The notes: generated by a model from the sequence alone, not told the origin. Shown: positions 52,945 through 63,274, counted from the first letter of the stretch. The stretch is DNA of 64,000 nt from Sphingobacterium sp. R2 (GCF_040760075.1 NZ_CP142884.1:3658001-3722000); one strand, 5' to 3'. A program made the numbers and translations.

Positions 52945-55710
52945 ATGAAAAAGCTCTATTGGACCAGTTTAATCTTGATTTGCACAGCTGCAAATGCACA
53001 TGGACAGTCAATATACATCCAGGGAAAGATCACTGATAGTAATAAGAATGTACTATTGGGAAGTACCGTGATTTTGGATCAACTGGGACTCTCCAGTATG
53101 ACAGATGGTGCTGGTGAATATCGTCTAACCATCCCCAAAGAGCAGCTTGGCAAATTTGTTACCTTGTCGGTTTCCTATATCGGTAAGAAAAAGGTTGAAA
53201 GAACAGTCTTGTTGGATTCGATAAAGAAGATTGAAAATTTTTTGTTGCAGGATATGAGCCTTGCCCTCGATGAAGTTGCAGTACAGGCGAAGCGGGGAGA
53301 GCTGAGTAACTCTTCACTTGTGTTTGATCGGGAAATGATTGAACGGTATCCTGCACTCAGTTTAAATGATCTTTTGAACCGATTGCCAAACCGGAAGAAT
53401 ACTGCTCCTTCTGTACAGGAGATGCAAAATCTAACGCTGAGAGGTGCTTTTAGTGAGACTACAGGGCGCTCGCGCGAGGTTAATGAATTGAATAACTCCT
53501 TTGGTGTCGCTATTATAATGGATGACATGGTTTTGGGCAACAATGGAAATATGCAAGGACGGAATGCAGGAATATTTGGCATGTCTTCCTCAACGAATGC
53601 AATTAGACCTTCAGATTATGGTTTAACCGGCCGCCCCACAACAGGAAAATTCTATTCCGGAGAAAATGTGTTCAGCGGTCTGGATTTGCGTCAGATTCCG
53701 ATAGAAAATATCGAACATTTGGAAGTTATTTCAGGCGTAGCACCAGCACGTTATGGCGATTTGTCAAACGGTGCCGTTATCATCGAAAGGCAGGCAGGCA
53801 AGACCCCGGCTTTTTTTAGGCTTCAAGTTCGAAGTAATGCAACTTCATATAGTCTGTCCAAGGGAATGTCACTGGGAAAAAAGCTTGGGACAATTAACCT
53901 GGATTTAGGTTATGTACAATCTTACGCAGATAATAGAGACAAGCTGAAACAATACGACCGCGTGAATGGGACTTTGATCTGGACAAACTACTTTGGTACA
54001 GATAAGCGTCTGAAACAGACTTTTTCAGGATCTTACAATAAAGTGATTGATCAGGTACGAAAGGATCCGGATGACCCACTCTCAAATGCCATTTCTTTTG
54101 GTGGCTGGGGCTGGAATGCTTCTAGTCGGACCAATTACAATTTGGGTCATAAATTCCTAAAAAGTATCAGTTTCAATGCAGGACTAAGTTCAACACTGCA
54201 GAAAACCTATCGTGAGTATTACTATAATGATGCAGTCGTGCTCTATACCGATTCTGTGCAAACTGGAATTGTAGAAGGACAATACGCCCCTGGTCAATAT
54301 ACTGCTCTGGATCATGTGGACAATAGGCCATTGAATTTAAATGCCCGATTGGAAGGAAATGCGATCGTCATTACAGGCGATATTATCCACAAGATAAACT
54401 TTGGAAGTAACTATAGCTATGACATCAATCGTGGAAAGGGGCGAATTGCAGATCCTTCTATTCCAAAGAAGGATCTTGGAGCAAGATCGGATAGGTATTA
54501 TGATTTTTCATTAACAAACGCTTTGCAAAACCTAGGTTTGTATGCCGAGGATGCAATGCGGACCAAAGTATGGGGAAGGGATCTTAGCATGCGGGCGGGA
54601 GTTCGCTGGGATCTTATGAATGGTCATTCATCCATTTCTCCAAGAACAAACATCAATTATTCACTTTCTAAATCAACTCAGATTGGGCTGGCATACGGCC
54701 TATCCTTCAAATCTCCTGGATTAGCACAACTATATCCCGGGCCGACCTTTGATGAAATTATATTGCTAAATTCCTATAATGGTAAAGTCAACGAAAGTAT
54801 GGCATTGATTTACTTGCGGCGTTATGAAAAAGATAATAGCAATCTCAAGAGTAGTGTAGGGCAAACCCTCGAATCATCACTTTCATGGCATAAGAATGGG
54901 CATCAGCTGCGTACCAATCTTTTTTATAAAAAAAATACGCGCGGAATCAACACGGTTACGGCTGATCAATTAATGGACTTACCTACATACACGGCCACTG
55001 CGGTGCCCGGGGGCAAACCAACGGTTGAACAGACTGGGACGAGAAAGTATTTAATGTCTAATTTGTACTTTGCCAATAGTAATAAATCGTCCAATTTTGG
55101 TGCAGAAGTCATGTATTCTACACCCAGAATTCAACAGATTATGACGACTTTCTCCGCTACAACCGCATTTACTTTGGCTAATTCTAGTTCTAATGCGCTG
55201 AGCCGTTTGAATTTTAATACCGAAAAAACAGCTTTAGATGACGTTGTCCTTGGATTTTTTCCATCGAAATCCACGAAGAACTATTTAAGTAGAGCGCAAT
55301 TACGAAGTTCGACTCATTTTCCGGAGTTGCGTTTGATTATTGAACTGAGTGCAGACTGTGAATTATTAAACTACAATAAATCTAACTACCGAGATATTAT
55401 TCCTGTGGGATATTATACACGCGATTATACGTATCATGCCATTGAGCAGTTTGATATGAACAACCCGAAGCATCTCGAACTCTATACAGGAAGGAAAGAG
55501 GAAGCTGACCGGGCAAATATTGAAAACAACTACGTCTACTGGAACTTCGGTCTTAATATGGCTAAGGAAATAGGCAAGAATATTTACCTGTCATTTAACG
55601 TCTATAACTTTTTGGATTACCAACCGCGATTTTATAGGGAAGGGGCTACCTCAGTGCAAGCTCCGAATTCTTCTCCTAATTATGGCGCCCAACTGACTTA
55701 TAAATTTTAA
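52945..55710 (+). CDS. TonB-dependent outer-membrane receptor, probable iron-regulated
   Basis: 921 residues. Signal peptide about 1-20 (ending AHGQ), carboxypeptidase-regulatory-like domain about 22-110 (IQGKITDSNKNVLLGSTVI), plug about 130-280 (RNAGIFGM, IEHLEVISGVAPARYGDLSNG), and a barrel to the terminal Phe (YGAQLTYKF). The promoter is bracketed by two Fur-like palindromes, which points to iron-starvation control. It leads a co-directional run with a DUF4876 lipoprotein, a second barrel protein and a di-haem peroxidase. The cargo could be an iron chelate, haem or copper complex. Cargo is inference. Confidence 0.93.
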   Translation: MKKLYWTSLILICTAANAHGQSIYIQGKITDSNKNVLLGSTVILDQLGLSSMTDGAGEYRLTIPKEQLGKFVTLSVSYIGKKKVERTVLLDSIKKIENFLLQDMSLALDEVAVQAKRGELSNSSLVFDREMIERYPALSLNDLLNRLPNRKNTAPSVQEMQNLTLRGAFSETTGRSREVNELNNSFGVAIIMDDMVLGNNGNMQGRNAGIFGMSSSTNAIRPSDYGLTGRPTTGKFYSGENVFSGLDLRQIPIENIEHLEVISGVAPARYGDLSNGAVIIERQAGKTPAFFRLQVRSNATSYSLSKGMSLGKKLGTINLDLGYVQSYADNRDKLKQYDRVNGTLIWTNYFGTDKRLKQTFSGSYNKVIDQVRKDPDDPLSNAISFGGWGWNASSRTNYNLGHKFLKSISFNAGLSSTLQKTYREYYYNDAVVLYTDSVQTGIVEGQYAPGQYTALDHVDNRPLNLNARLEGNAIVITGDIIHKINFGSNYSYDINRGKGRIADPSIPKKDLGARSDRYYDFSLTNALQNLGLYAEDAMRTKVWGRDLSMRAGVRWDLMNGHSSISPRTNINYSLSKSTQIGLAYGLSFKSPGLAQLYPGPTFDEIILLNSYNGKVNESMALIYLRRYEKDNSNLKSSVGQTLESSLSWHKNGHQLRTNLFYKKNTRGINTVTADQLMDLPTYTATAVPGGKPTVEQTGTRKYLMSNLYFANSNKSSNFGAEVMYSTPRIQQIMTTFSATTAFTLANSSSNALSRLNFNTEKTALDDVVLGFFPSKSTKNYLSRAQLRSSTHFPELRLIIELSADCELLNYNKSNYRDIIPVGYYTRDYTYHAIEQFDMNNPKHLELYTGRKEEADRANIENNYVYWNFGLNMAKEIGKNIYLSFNVYNFLDYQPRFYREGATSVQAPNSSPNYGAQLTYKF

Positions 55711-55727
55711 CATAAAAACTAAACAAG

Positions 55728-57044
55728 ATGAAAACTCATTACTTAATTCCTTTTCTCTTTTTACCTTTTATTTCCTGTAAAAAAGATAATACACCTGGTA
55801 TACAACCACTGGATATTAAGCTGAACTTAACATATGCTTCTGAAAATTTTAACACCAAGTTGGACTTAAGCAAGGCTATTGTTAAGATTACCAACCTAGC
55901 AACAAAAACCAGTGGTACATATTCCGCGTCACAAGGTGCGGTCAATTTGACCTCCATTATGCCAGGTGAGTATGATATTGATGCTTCTATTACAATACCT
56001 AAGGAGCAATACAATAGTTTAACAGGCGAATCAAGCAAAGAGGACGTAACATTTAATGCTTCCCTGAAAAAAATCAGTTTAACAAGTTCTACGACTTTGG
56101 ACTTGGAATTGATTGCAGGTCTATTGGGCGATTTTGTCATCAAGCAGATTTACTATGCGGGTTCTGATAATAAAGAAGGGGCTTTGTTCAGAGATCAGTT
56201 TTTTGAAGTTTACAATAATACAGACCGTGTTTTATATGCCGATAGCCTCTACTTTGGCCGGTTATGGGGAAGACAGTCTCCGACCAGGCAATCCGATTAT
56301 TACCAGCCAAATGGACAATTGGATTGGAGTAAATCTTTGGGAATGGGAGGCGGCGAATCAGCAAATACAGACTATGTTTACTTAAGAGATTTATTTATGA
56401 TTCCTGGCAACGGAAAGACCTATCCAGTGGAACCTGGTAAAAGTATTGTGATTGCCCAAAATGCACTAAACCATAAAGCGCCGTTTGTCGGCAATAATGG
56501 CAAGGAAGTAGCCATCAAGAATCCTGATCTTACAGTAGATCTTAGTAAAGCCAATTTTGAGGTTTATTATGGAGATATCCCTGGGAAAACTCCTTTTGCA
56601 ACAGATATTGACAATGCTGCTGTACCCAATGTTGAGATATTAGATTATACAGGCAATGACTGGATATTAGATAATTTAGGGCGCGACGGTTATGTTATTT
56701 TTAAACACGCAAATCGTTCAGATGTGGAAAATCTGAAGAGCTATACCGAGCCATCCATCAGCGTTCCGACCTCTACCGCAAAAAGATATAGACAGTTACC
56801 TGTCCGTTGGATTATGGATGCCGTTGAGGTGCAGCCAAACACCGAGGATGCTCGAATTCCTAAAAAATTGACAGCATCACAGGATGCCGGTTTTACTTTC
56901 GCACCATTAGGCGGTTATTCGTCGCAATCTGTTATTCGCAAGACCGAAAGAACTACTAATGGGGTTCGTAAATTAAGGGACACAAATAATTCTACAGCGG
57001 ACTTTATGGTGATAAAAGCTAATCCATTTGGATTTGGTGATTAA
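55728..57044 (+). CDS. DUF4876 family lipoprotein
   Basis: 438 residues. The lipobox FISC gives an acylated Cys near 17, followed by KKDNTPG, a tail that often marks surface-exposed Bacteroidota lipoproteins. DUF4876 core: YYAGSDNKEGALFRDQFFEVYNN, NTDRVLYADSLYFGRLWG, GNGKTYPVEPGKSIVIAQNALNH, ARIPKKLTASQDAGF. It lies 17 nt after the receptor gene. Probably a surface partner of that receptor. Ligand not known. Confidence 0.88.
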   Translation: MKTHYLIPFLFLPFISCKKDNTPGIQPLDIKLNLTYASENFNTKLDLSKAIVKITNLATKTSGTYSASQGAVNLTSIMPGEYDIDASITIPKEQYNSLTGESSKEDVTFNASLKKISLTSSTTLDLELIAGLLGDFVIKQIYYAGSDNKEGALFRDQFFEVYNNTDRVLYADSLYFGRLWGRQSPTRQSDYYQPNGQLDWSKSLGMGGGESANTDYVYLRDLFMIPGNGKTYPVEPGKSIVIAQNALNHKAPFVGNNGKEVAIKNPDLTVDLSKANFEVYYGDIPGKTPFATDIDNAAVPNVEILDYTGNDWILDNLGRDGYVIFKHANRSDVENLKSYTEPSISVPTSTAKRYRQLPVRWIMDAVEVQPNTEDARIPKKLTASQDAGFTFAPLGGYSSQSVIRKTERTTNGVRKLRDTNNSTADFMVIKANPFGFGD

Positions 57045-57061
57045 TGACAAATGGTTATTCC

Positions 57062-57094
57062 AATACCAGGTTTCCGAACGAAAGCTGGTATTTT
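57062..57094 (+). terminator. Internal hairpin in the TonB operon
   Basis: An AATACCAG / CTGGTATT stem with an inner TTTC/GAAA extension, followed by TTTTA. It lies between the DUF4876 and DUF6850 genes and may lower downstream expression without abolishing it. Confidence 0.45.
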
Positions 57095-57109
57095 ATAAAA
57101 AATACCTGA

Positions 57110-58663
57110 ATGAAAAGTGTGAGATACATCATGTTGTTTTGGGGTGCTTTCTTAGCCTATCACCCTGTCATAGGGCAAAGTAAGTCCAATTCTTTAGATT
57201 CAACAGCAGCTTTGAACTATTGGTATCAACCATCATTTGTGATAATGCATGATATGGCAATACGAAACAGGGTATGGATTCCTGAGGAGATCAAAAATAG
57301 ATCTTCCCTATTAGGTATTCAGCACAGCAAGGGACAAGGCGGCTTTAAGGCGGCTCAGGGAACTGATGGTCTCAGTCAATCCCAATTTTATACGGAAGGG
57401 AAGACCGATTGGCGCAAGCCTAGCTTTTGGGGAAGATTTTCCTATGATCGTTCCGTAGAAGACAGCACAGCTTTGCGGCACCAATCCCGATGGAATGCGG
57501 ATGCGCCATTGTATTTTGGTTCGTTGCGAAAAAATAAATACAATCGGGAGACCTATAAGCTCGATGCAGGAATCCAAAGAGCTTTCTTCGATGATAAGCT
57601 TCCGATTTCCCTTGGTATAGATTATCGATTGGGCTCACATTATTCAAACAATGACCCCAGAGGCGATATCAAGGATATGAACCTTCAGTTTGAATTGAGT
57701 GCTGGTCACAATCTTCCGACACTTTCTTATCATATTACTGGTATTTGGGGGTATGGTTCTGAACGTGCCAACGTCGGTTATAAAAATGAAAAGTATACAA
57801 CAAATAAAGAAGATCCATTGTATGTCAATTGGATGATGAACGGTTTTGGAAGTGCGAAGGATCGACTAAAAGAAATTAATTACTATGATATTATTCATCG
57901 TAAAGGAGTTGGTGCTCATATCTTGCTGAAACCCAATGATAGCAATAAGATTTATCTCAATGGCCGCTACATTAATGAAGAACAATCATTCAGACGAAAT
58001 GATAATTCTAAACAAACCTATTTGTCCTTAAATGATTATAAAAAGGATATCGGATCAATCGATTTTTTATGGAGCCGGCAGATGAATCATAAGAAATTGA
58101 TCAGGGTAGCACTGCAGGGGCAAATTGAAAATGGCCAGGATTTTAATTATACTTACCTAGCGAATAACTACACCTATCGCCGCCATGAAATTTCGTTAAA
58201 AACTCAACTTGGGGTACACCAGTATTTGTTTGAAGGCCATGCTGGGATGTATAAGACCGAAAAAAAAGATGGTGTTAGCAGTAACCATATGGTATTTGAT
58301 CAAATTAAACTGGAACTCGGAGTGAATCGTACATTCCGGCTTGGCGAATGGGCTGAGATAATAGGATCTATAGGCTATACTAAACAATGGTCCCCAAGCC
58401 ATGATCTCTATGTATCTGAGCTAAATACGGGGGATTTTGGAAAGCAGATACTGTATCAAGATTATCTTTACGACACAGCTCCAAGTAATAGCTGGAATAT
58501 GTCCTGGGTATGGGGAACGCATCATACGAAGAATAATTGGAGTATACAGTTCCAGATGAATTATCAGTATAGGGGTAATTTGGTGCCGGTAGACTACACG
58601 TTGTCAAGTGTGACAGGTAAAGATTGGTTTTTGGGTAAATTGGGGGTTTCCTATATTTTTTAA
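57110..58663 (+). CDS. Outer-membrane beta-barrel protein, DUF6850-like
   Basis: 517 residues with a signal peptide (about 1-22, ending VIGQ). Predicted beta-barrel: repeated amphipathic strands with Tyr/Trp girdles and a terminal Phe (KLGVSYIF). Its genomic partners (receptor, DUF4876, peroxidase) match those of the DUF6850 family; this label rests on context as much as sequence. No plug or TonB box is seen, so it is a channel or scaffold and not a receptor. Function unknown. Confidence 0.78.
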   Translation: MKSVRYIMLFWGAFLAYHPVIGQSKSNSLDSTAALNYWYQPSFVIMHDMAIRNRVWIPEEIKNRSSLLGIQHSKGQGGFKAAQGTDGLSQSQFYTEGKTDWRKPSFWGRFSYDRSVEDSTALRHQSRWNADAPLYFGSLRKNKYNRETYKLDAGIQRAFFDDKLPISLGIDYRLGSHYSNNDPRGDIKDMNLQFELSAGHNLPTLSYHITGIWGYGSERANVGYKNEKYTTNKEDPLYVNWMMNGFGSAKDRLKEINYYDIIHRKGVGAHILLKPNDSNKIYLNGRYINEEQSFRRNDNSKQTYLSLNDYKKDIGSIDFLWSRQMNHKKLIRVALQGQIENGQDFNYTYLANNYTYRRHEISLKTQLGVHQYLFEGHAGMYKTEKKDGVSSNHMVFDQIKLELGVNRTFRLGEWAEIIGSIGYTKQWSPSHDLYVSELNTGDFGKQILYQDYLYDTAPSNSWNMSWVWGTHHTKNNWSIQFQMNYQYRGNLVPVDYTLSSVTGKDWFLGKLGVSYIF

Positions 58664-58717
58664 AAAAATAGATTAATTAGTAATCCTACTTCTTTATAAG
58701 AATAGTTAAGAGAGAAA

Positions 58718-59848
58718 ATGAAAAAGCAGTTTTGTGTATTGGCCACTATTGTTGGTTTTGTAGGCTTACTTTCGATGAAAGATCGACAGCAAGCCTTTGA
58801 TGATGAGATACAGCTATATTATAGACGACCGGTGGACGAATGGCCAAAACCAACAATAGATATAGGGGTTCGTTGGAGTGAATTCAAGTCTCTTCCCAAG
58901 ATCGATACCGGCTATTTTTCTTTAATGGAAAAGCCTGATGTGAAGTTGGGAAAATATCTTTTTTTTGATCCCATTCTATCGGGGAGTAATCAAATATCCT
59001 GTAGCAGCTGCCATAACCCGCAAACTTCCTGGGCTGACAAGCTTACGGTACCAGTTGGCAATGATCATCTAGAGGGCACCCGCAATACTCCATCTTTGCT
59101 CAATGTGTATGCGCGCAAGGAATTGTTCTGGGACGGCCGCGCCGGTTCATTGGAGGAACAAGCGTTGGGTCCTATTGAGGCACATCACGAAATGGACATG
59201 GAACTGACGAAGCTGATTCCCAAGTTAAAGGCTATTCCTGCATACAATAAGTTATTTATAGCGGCCTTCGGTGAAGAAGATTACTCCATGCCAGAGGTTC
59301 TAAAAGCACTCGGCGCCTTTCAGCGGACACTGACAAGCAGACGAAGCCGTTTTGATGAGTTTTTAGATGGCAATTATAAAGTGTTGTCTGATCAGGAAGT
59401 TCGCGGTCTTCATTTATTTCGTACCAAAGCGCGGTGTATGAATTGTCATAATGGTCAATTTTTTACCGATGATCTTTATCATAACATTGGACTCACCTAT
59501 TACAAACGGAAATATCAGGATCTAGGTCGATATGAGATCACAAAGGATCCTGCCGATGTAGGACGTTTTCGCACACCATCTCTGCGCGACGTGATGAATA
59601 CCGATCCGTGGATGCACAACGGGCTGTTTTGGAATATGACCGGGCTATTGAATATGTACAATCGTGGTATGCAGATGAATTCCGCTACTACAGAACAGAA
59701 AGCAGAAGATCCACTTTATCCTGTAACTGATCCATTGATGCAACCTCTACATCTGACGAAAGGTGAAATAAAAGATATTGAGTCCTTTTTGCACGCTATT
59801 ACAGCGACCTCTTATCGTATGCGCCGTCCAGAAAAACTACCAAGATAA
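58718..59848 (+). CDS. Di-haem cytochrome c peroxidase family protein (CCP/MauG)
   Basis: 376 residues. Two c-type haem sites, CSSCH (Cys95-Cys98-His99) and CMNCH (Cys240-Cys243-His244), in the order and spacing of bacterial CCP/MauG proteins. Conserved pieces: LGKYLFFDPILSGSNQISC, RNTPSLLNV, FWDGRAGSLEEQALGPI, FRTPSLRDV, WMHNG. The N-terminus (about 5-20) is hydrophobic and suits export to the periplasm. It is the last gene of the TonB operon. Peroxide reduction during iron uptake, or oxidation of the imported ligand, are both possible; which is unproven. Confidence 0.92.
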   Translation: MKKQFCVLATIVGFVGLLSMKDRQQAFDDEIQLYYRRPVDEWPKPTIDIGVRWSEFKSLPKIDTGYFSLMEKPDVKLGKYLFFDPILSGSNQISCSSCHNPQTSWADKLTVPVGNDHLEGTRNTPSLLNVYARKELFWDGRAGSLEEQALGPIEAHHEMDMELTKLIPKLKAIPAYNKLFIAAFGEEDYSMPEVLKALGAFQRTLTSRRSRFDEFLDGNYKVLSDQEVRGLHLFRTKARCMNCHNGQFFTDDLYHNIGLTYYKRKYQDLGRYEITKDPADVGRFRTPSLRDVMNTDPWMHNGLFWNMTGLLNMYNRGMQMNSATTEQKAEDPLYPVTDPLMQPLHLTKGEIKDIESFLHAITATSYRMRRPEKLPR

Positions 59849-60003
59849 TTGTCTATCGAACAATGCTTAAGCTGATTTTGGATACTTTTTGGAATGGTGT
59901 ACGTAAAATTAGATTAGCGTTGTCGGTAAAATCTTATTCTTTCGGAGAGAAAATAACGAAGTGTATAAGGTAATGGTTTATGGTAAGTGGAACGGTGTCA
60001 ATG

Positions 60004-61272
60004 TTAACCTTTACTTTTTAGATGAAATATCGTGACCTCTGGCAACATTCCTAATCTGCTCGGATAGTCTAGATAGCCAAAACCAGCGTTTACATAGAGT
60101 GCCTGCTGTCCTTCATGATATAAACCTGCCCATTCCTGGTAAGCATATTTCACTGGACTCCATTGATAATTTGGGTTGATATAACCAAATTGTCCGCCAT
60201 GAGTATGGCCGCTAAAAGTAACATCGATATTGGGATATTTGGGGATGATTTCAGCTCGCCAATGTGAAGGATCGTGTGAAAGCATGAAGTTGACAGAAGA
60301 TGAATTATCAACCTTAGCCATTGCCAAATCGATGTCACCATAATTCTTAGGGTTATTTAACCCCCAGTTTTCCACGCCGATAATTGTAATTTTATCATTG
60401 TTCACTACAAGTTCTTTTGATTCATTGAGAAGCAGTTGCCAGCCCAATTGACTGTGAATGCTTTTAAGCTCGGCGAAGTTCTGTTCTTTTGTTAATCGAC
60501 TTTTATCAAAAAAATGATGTCTATTGAAATGATAGTCTCCATAATCATGATTACCGAGTATAGAAAATGTTCCTAAGGGGGCGTTGAGGTGTTTGAATAC
60601 GTCCAAATAATGATCCATTTCGGATGCAAAATCATTGATTAAATCTCCCGTGAAGAAAATGATATCAGGATTTTCCCCCAACAGCAAGTCAATGCCCCTT
60701 TTCACTTTATCCTGATTGAAAAGACTTCCTGCGTGTATATCAGAAATCTGAGCAATAGTCATTCCATCGAAAGATTGTGGTAAATGTGGTAAAACTAAAT
60801 CGATATGTTTAATTTGATAGTCATACAAATTTAATGCAAATCCACGGGAAAGCGCAGTGATAGGAACGCTGGCCAGAGCAAGACCACTTTTGATTATAAA
60901 ATCAGATCTTGTAATGGATAGTGTATTTCCATCTTTTTCAGATAATCGTTTAGGTCTTATAAAGAGATTCTTGAACACAGTGGAAGCACGCCACATTGCA
61001 TCAATTCCAATAAAGAAGAGAACTATAATTTTAGCAAACAGTAAAGTGATAGGAAAAAATACCGGACATGCTGATGCGAAACTATTCCATTTAAAAAATA
61101 AATTGAGAAATATCGAGAGATAGGATAGCAAACTTAAAGACCACCAAACTCGTTTAGCAAAAAGTTCATTTGATTTCCAGATTGATAATCTCCGTATTCT
61201 CAGTAAAATCAATAGATCTACAGCTAGAAAGAATGAAATAATTTTTAGGTAGGTGTAAAACTGTTGGATCAT
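60004..61272 (-). CDS. Membrane-anchored metallophosphoesterase
   Basis: 422 residues. Four or so N-terminal membrane helices (about 1-125) precede a calcineurin-like phosphoesterase domain: QISDIHAGSLF (Asp-x-His), FFTGDLIND (Gly-Asp), ILGNHDYGDYH (Gly-Asn-His-Asp), and FSGHTHGGQFGY (Gly-His-x-His), all dimetal ligands present. Resembles YkuE/YaeI-type enzymes that act on lipid or envelope phosphates. The domain likely faces the periplasm. Substrate unknown. Isolated gene. Confidence 0.92.
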   Translation of the reverse strand: MIQQFYTYLKIISFFLAVDLLILLRIRRLSIWKSNELFAKRVWWSLSLLSYLSIFLNLFFKWNSFASACPVFFPITLLFAKIIVLFFIGIDAMWRASTVFKNLFIRPKRLSEKDGNTLSITRSDFIIKSGLALASVPITALSRGFALNLYDYQIKHIDLVLPHLPQSFDGMTIAQISDIHAGSLFNQDKVKRGIDLLLGENPDIIFFTGDLINDFASEMDHYLDVFKHLNAPLGTFSILGNHDYGDYHFNRHHFFDKSRLTKEQNFAELKSIHSQLGWQLLLNESKELVVNNDKITIIGVENWGLNNPKNYGDIDLAMAKVDNSSSVNFMLSHDPSHWRAEIIPKYPNIDVTFSGHTHGGQFGYINPNYQWSPVKYAYQEWAGLYHEGQQALYVNAGFGYLDYPSRLGMLPEVTIFHLKSKG

Positions 61273-61561
61273 AGTTATTAGGTTAAAATAATGTTGAAAA
61301 ATAAATAAATCTATTTATTAAAAACGATATTCCCTTAGCTACTGTTTGGTTTCAAAAGAGATTTGAACGTCTTAGTGTACTAAATTTAGGGAAAAGTTCT
61401 GACTGTTCAGGCGACATACCTGGTTTGGACAACAAAAATAAAACAAATAGCGACAGCATATTTACAGGTTAGCGCAATACTTGCGAGCTGAACGACGGAA
61501 ATTTATTATAAAGTTAAAAATAAATTGGCCACTAAGCAGTTACATTACTTATTTTTACAAT

Positions 61562-62068
61562 ATGACGCAAATAGATTTTCCAGAAATAGTATTAAAAGAG
61601 GTAAGACAAAGTCTAATTAGTACTAAAACCCGTGTCTCTACTGCCGAAAGTGTAACTGCAGGATTTTTGCAGTTAGCATGCTCGCAGATGGAAGGAGCAA
61701 CAGAAATTTTCGCTGGCGGTGTTACAGCCTATTCTATTGATACCAAAATTAACACACTTGAAGTCGATGCGGAGCTAGCGGAAAGGTGTGACTGTGTATC
61801 GCCAACAACAACAGAAGAAATGGCACTAGCGGCGGGCAGAATGTTCCATACAGATTGGTCGGTTGCCACAACCGGATACGCAACCGTAGTCCCTGAATCA
61901 AAAGGCAAATTGTTCGCATTTGTCTCTGTTGCATATAAGCAGGAGATCTTATTGACATCAAAAATAGAGTTGAGTTCGACTATAGGGATGCAGGAAGCTC
62001 AGTTTAGGTATAGCATCAAGGCGTTAGAAATTCTAAATACGCTTTTAAAAAATAAAGGTTCTCAGTGA
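61562..62068 (+). CDS. CinA-type nicotinamide-nucleotide amidohydrolase
   Basis: 168 residues from ATG 61562; upstream in-frame codons are not family-like. The C-terminal CinA (PncC) domain alone: RVSTAESVTAGFLQLACSQMEGATEIFAGGVTAYS, VSPTTTEEMALAAGRMF and SVATTGYATV. Hydrolyses NMN to nicotinic acid mononucleotide in pyridine-nucleotide recycling. The N-terminal MoCF-like half of full-length CinA is absent, which is normal for PncC enzymes. The stop codon falls inside the terminator shared with the convergent glycosyltransferase gene. Confidence 0.9.
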   Translation: MTQIDFPEIVLKEVRQSLISTKTRVSTAESVTAGFLQLACSQMEGATEIFAGGVTAYSIDTKINTLEVDAELAERCDCVSPTTTEEMALAAGRMFHTDWSVATTGYATVVPESKGKLFAFVSVAYKQEILLTSKIELSSTIGMQEAQFRYSIKALEILNTLLKNKGSQ

Positions 62069-62086
62069 TTACTGAGAACCTTTATT
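62051..62086. terminator. Strong bidirectional terminator
   Basis: A 16-bp perfect stem AATAAAGGTTCTCAGT / ACTGAGAACCTTTATT with loop GATT, which contains the amidohydrolase stop codon. It serves that gene and the minus-strand glycosyltransferase. Confidence 0.88.
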
Positions 62087-62087
62087 T

Positions 62088-63269
62088 TTATGCTTCTCTT
62101 TTCAAGTCAAAAGAGACATATTTTTCATAATCGACTAATGACCTGACTGGTGTGGCTAAACTTTGAAGGAGATCGATGTACATTTTTGCTACTTTCTTCC
62201 ACACAGTCTGCTCACCGTAACTGCGCGCTTTAAACCGATGCCAAGCTAAAAGACGTTTTGAAGAGTACAATAAATTGATATTAGCACGCATTGCTTCTAA
62301 ATCGTTAAAAGGCGTCAATATACCGCGTTCATCTTTTAATAAATCGCTGGCATGCCAATATGGTGTAGAGATAACAGCAGCACCTGCTCCCACAGCGAAT
62401 GACAGTGTTCCACTGCTGATTTGCTGTTCGTGAGGGTAGGGGGATAGATAGATATCGCACGCGGTCAGATACTCTTTCAATTCTTCATCTGTCAGAAATT
62501 TATCAATAAAAACAACTTTATCTTCCAAATTCAGTTGACTGATTAAATTTTGCAATTCAAAACGATAGGATTCTCCCTCATGAGCCAAAACATTAGGATG
62601 TGTCTTTCCGATGATCAGATATTTGAATCCAGGTAGATCGGTACCAGCTAGGGATTTTATAGCATACTCCAATCCTTTACTCCTCCCAATCAGGCCGAAG
62701 GTCATCATGACAAAATTGTCTTGGAGACCTAATTTGTATTTTGCTAAACCTTGATTGTAATCAAACAGCGGAACACCATGTGGTATAAATTTAATCTTAC
62801 CCGCTTGCGCTGGATCAAATTGCTCTTTCAATAATTCGACCCCTTTCGGTGAAAGACTTACAACTGCCTGGGATTTCTCTAAAAGTAATTCCATAATTTC
62901 TTTTTGCTGCAACGATGGTGTCTGCAAAATAGTATGAAATATTGTTAACAATGGTATGGTGAGGTTGTTTGCAATTTGTGTAATAAAAATACCATCAACA
63001 CCGCCAAAGATTCCAAACTCATGTTGAATAATACAATAGTCGTATTCCTCATTGATAAGGCGGGCCGCTTGATGATAACTGTCCAGTCGATCTCTATGAA
63101 TAACAAAGCGAACAGATTCGTCGAAATCCTCTACTCCATGTTTTGATAATGCGATAAGATCAATATGGACGCTAGGATCTAACTCCATACCTTCTTTAAG
63201 GTCTTTGGTAAAGGTAGCCAGTCCACATTCTTGTGGTGGGCATGTACTTATAATTGCTATTTTTTTCAT
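62088..63269 (-). CDS. Glycosyltransferase family 4 protein
   Basis: 393 residues, GT-B fold. The N-terminal domain has ISTCPPQECGLATFTKDL and IIQHEFGIFGG; the C-terminal nucleotide-sugar domain has FIPHGVPLFDY, TFGLIGRSKGLEYAI, DIYLSPYPHEQQISSGTLSFAVGAGAAVISTPYW and the EAMR Glu region. Transfers a sugar from a nucleotide donor to an unknown acceptor, perhaps a glycan or compatible solute. A ribosome-binding GGAGG sits inside the 3' end of a 39-codon ORF just upstream, giving translational coupling. Confidence 0.92.
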   Translation of the reverse strand: MKKIAIISTCPPQECGLATFTKDLKEGMELDPSVHIDLIALSKHGVEDFDESVRFVIHRDRLDSYHQAARLINEEYDYCIIQHEFGIFGGVDGIFITQIANNLTIPLLTIFHTILQTPSLQQKEIMELLLEKSQAVVSLSPKGVELLKEQFDPAQAGKIKFIPHGVPLFDYNQGLAKYKLGLQDNFVMMTFGLIGRSKGLEYAIKSLAGTDLPGFKYLIIGKTHPNVLAHEGESYRFELQNLISQLNLEDKVVFIDKFLTDEELKEYLTACDIYLSPYPHEQQISSGTLSFAVGAGAAVISTPYWHASDLLKDERGILTPFNDLEAMRANINLLYSSKRLLAWHRFKARSYGEQTVWKKVAKMYIDLLQSLATPVRSLVDYEKYVSFDLKREA

Positions 63270-63274
63270 AAAAC

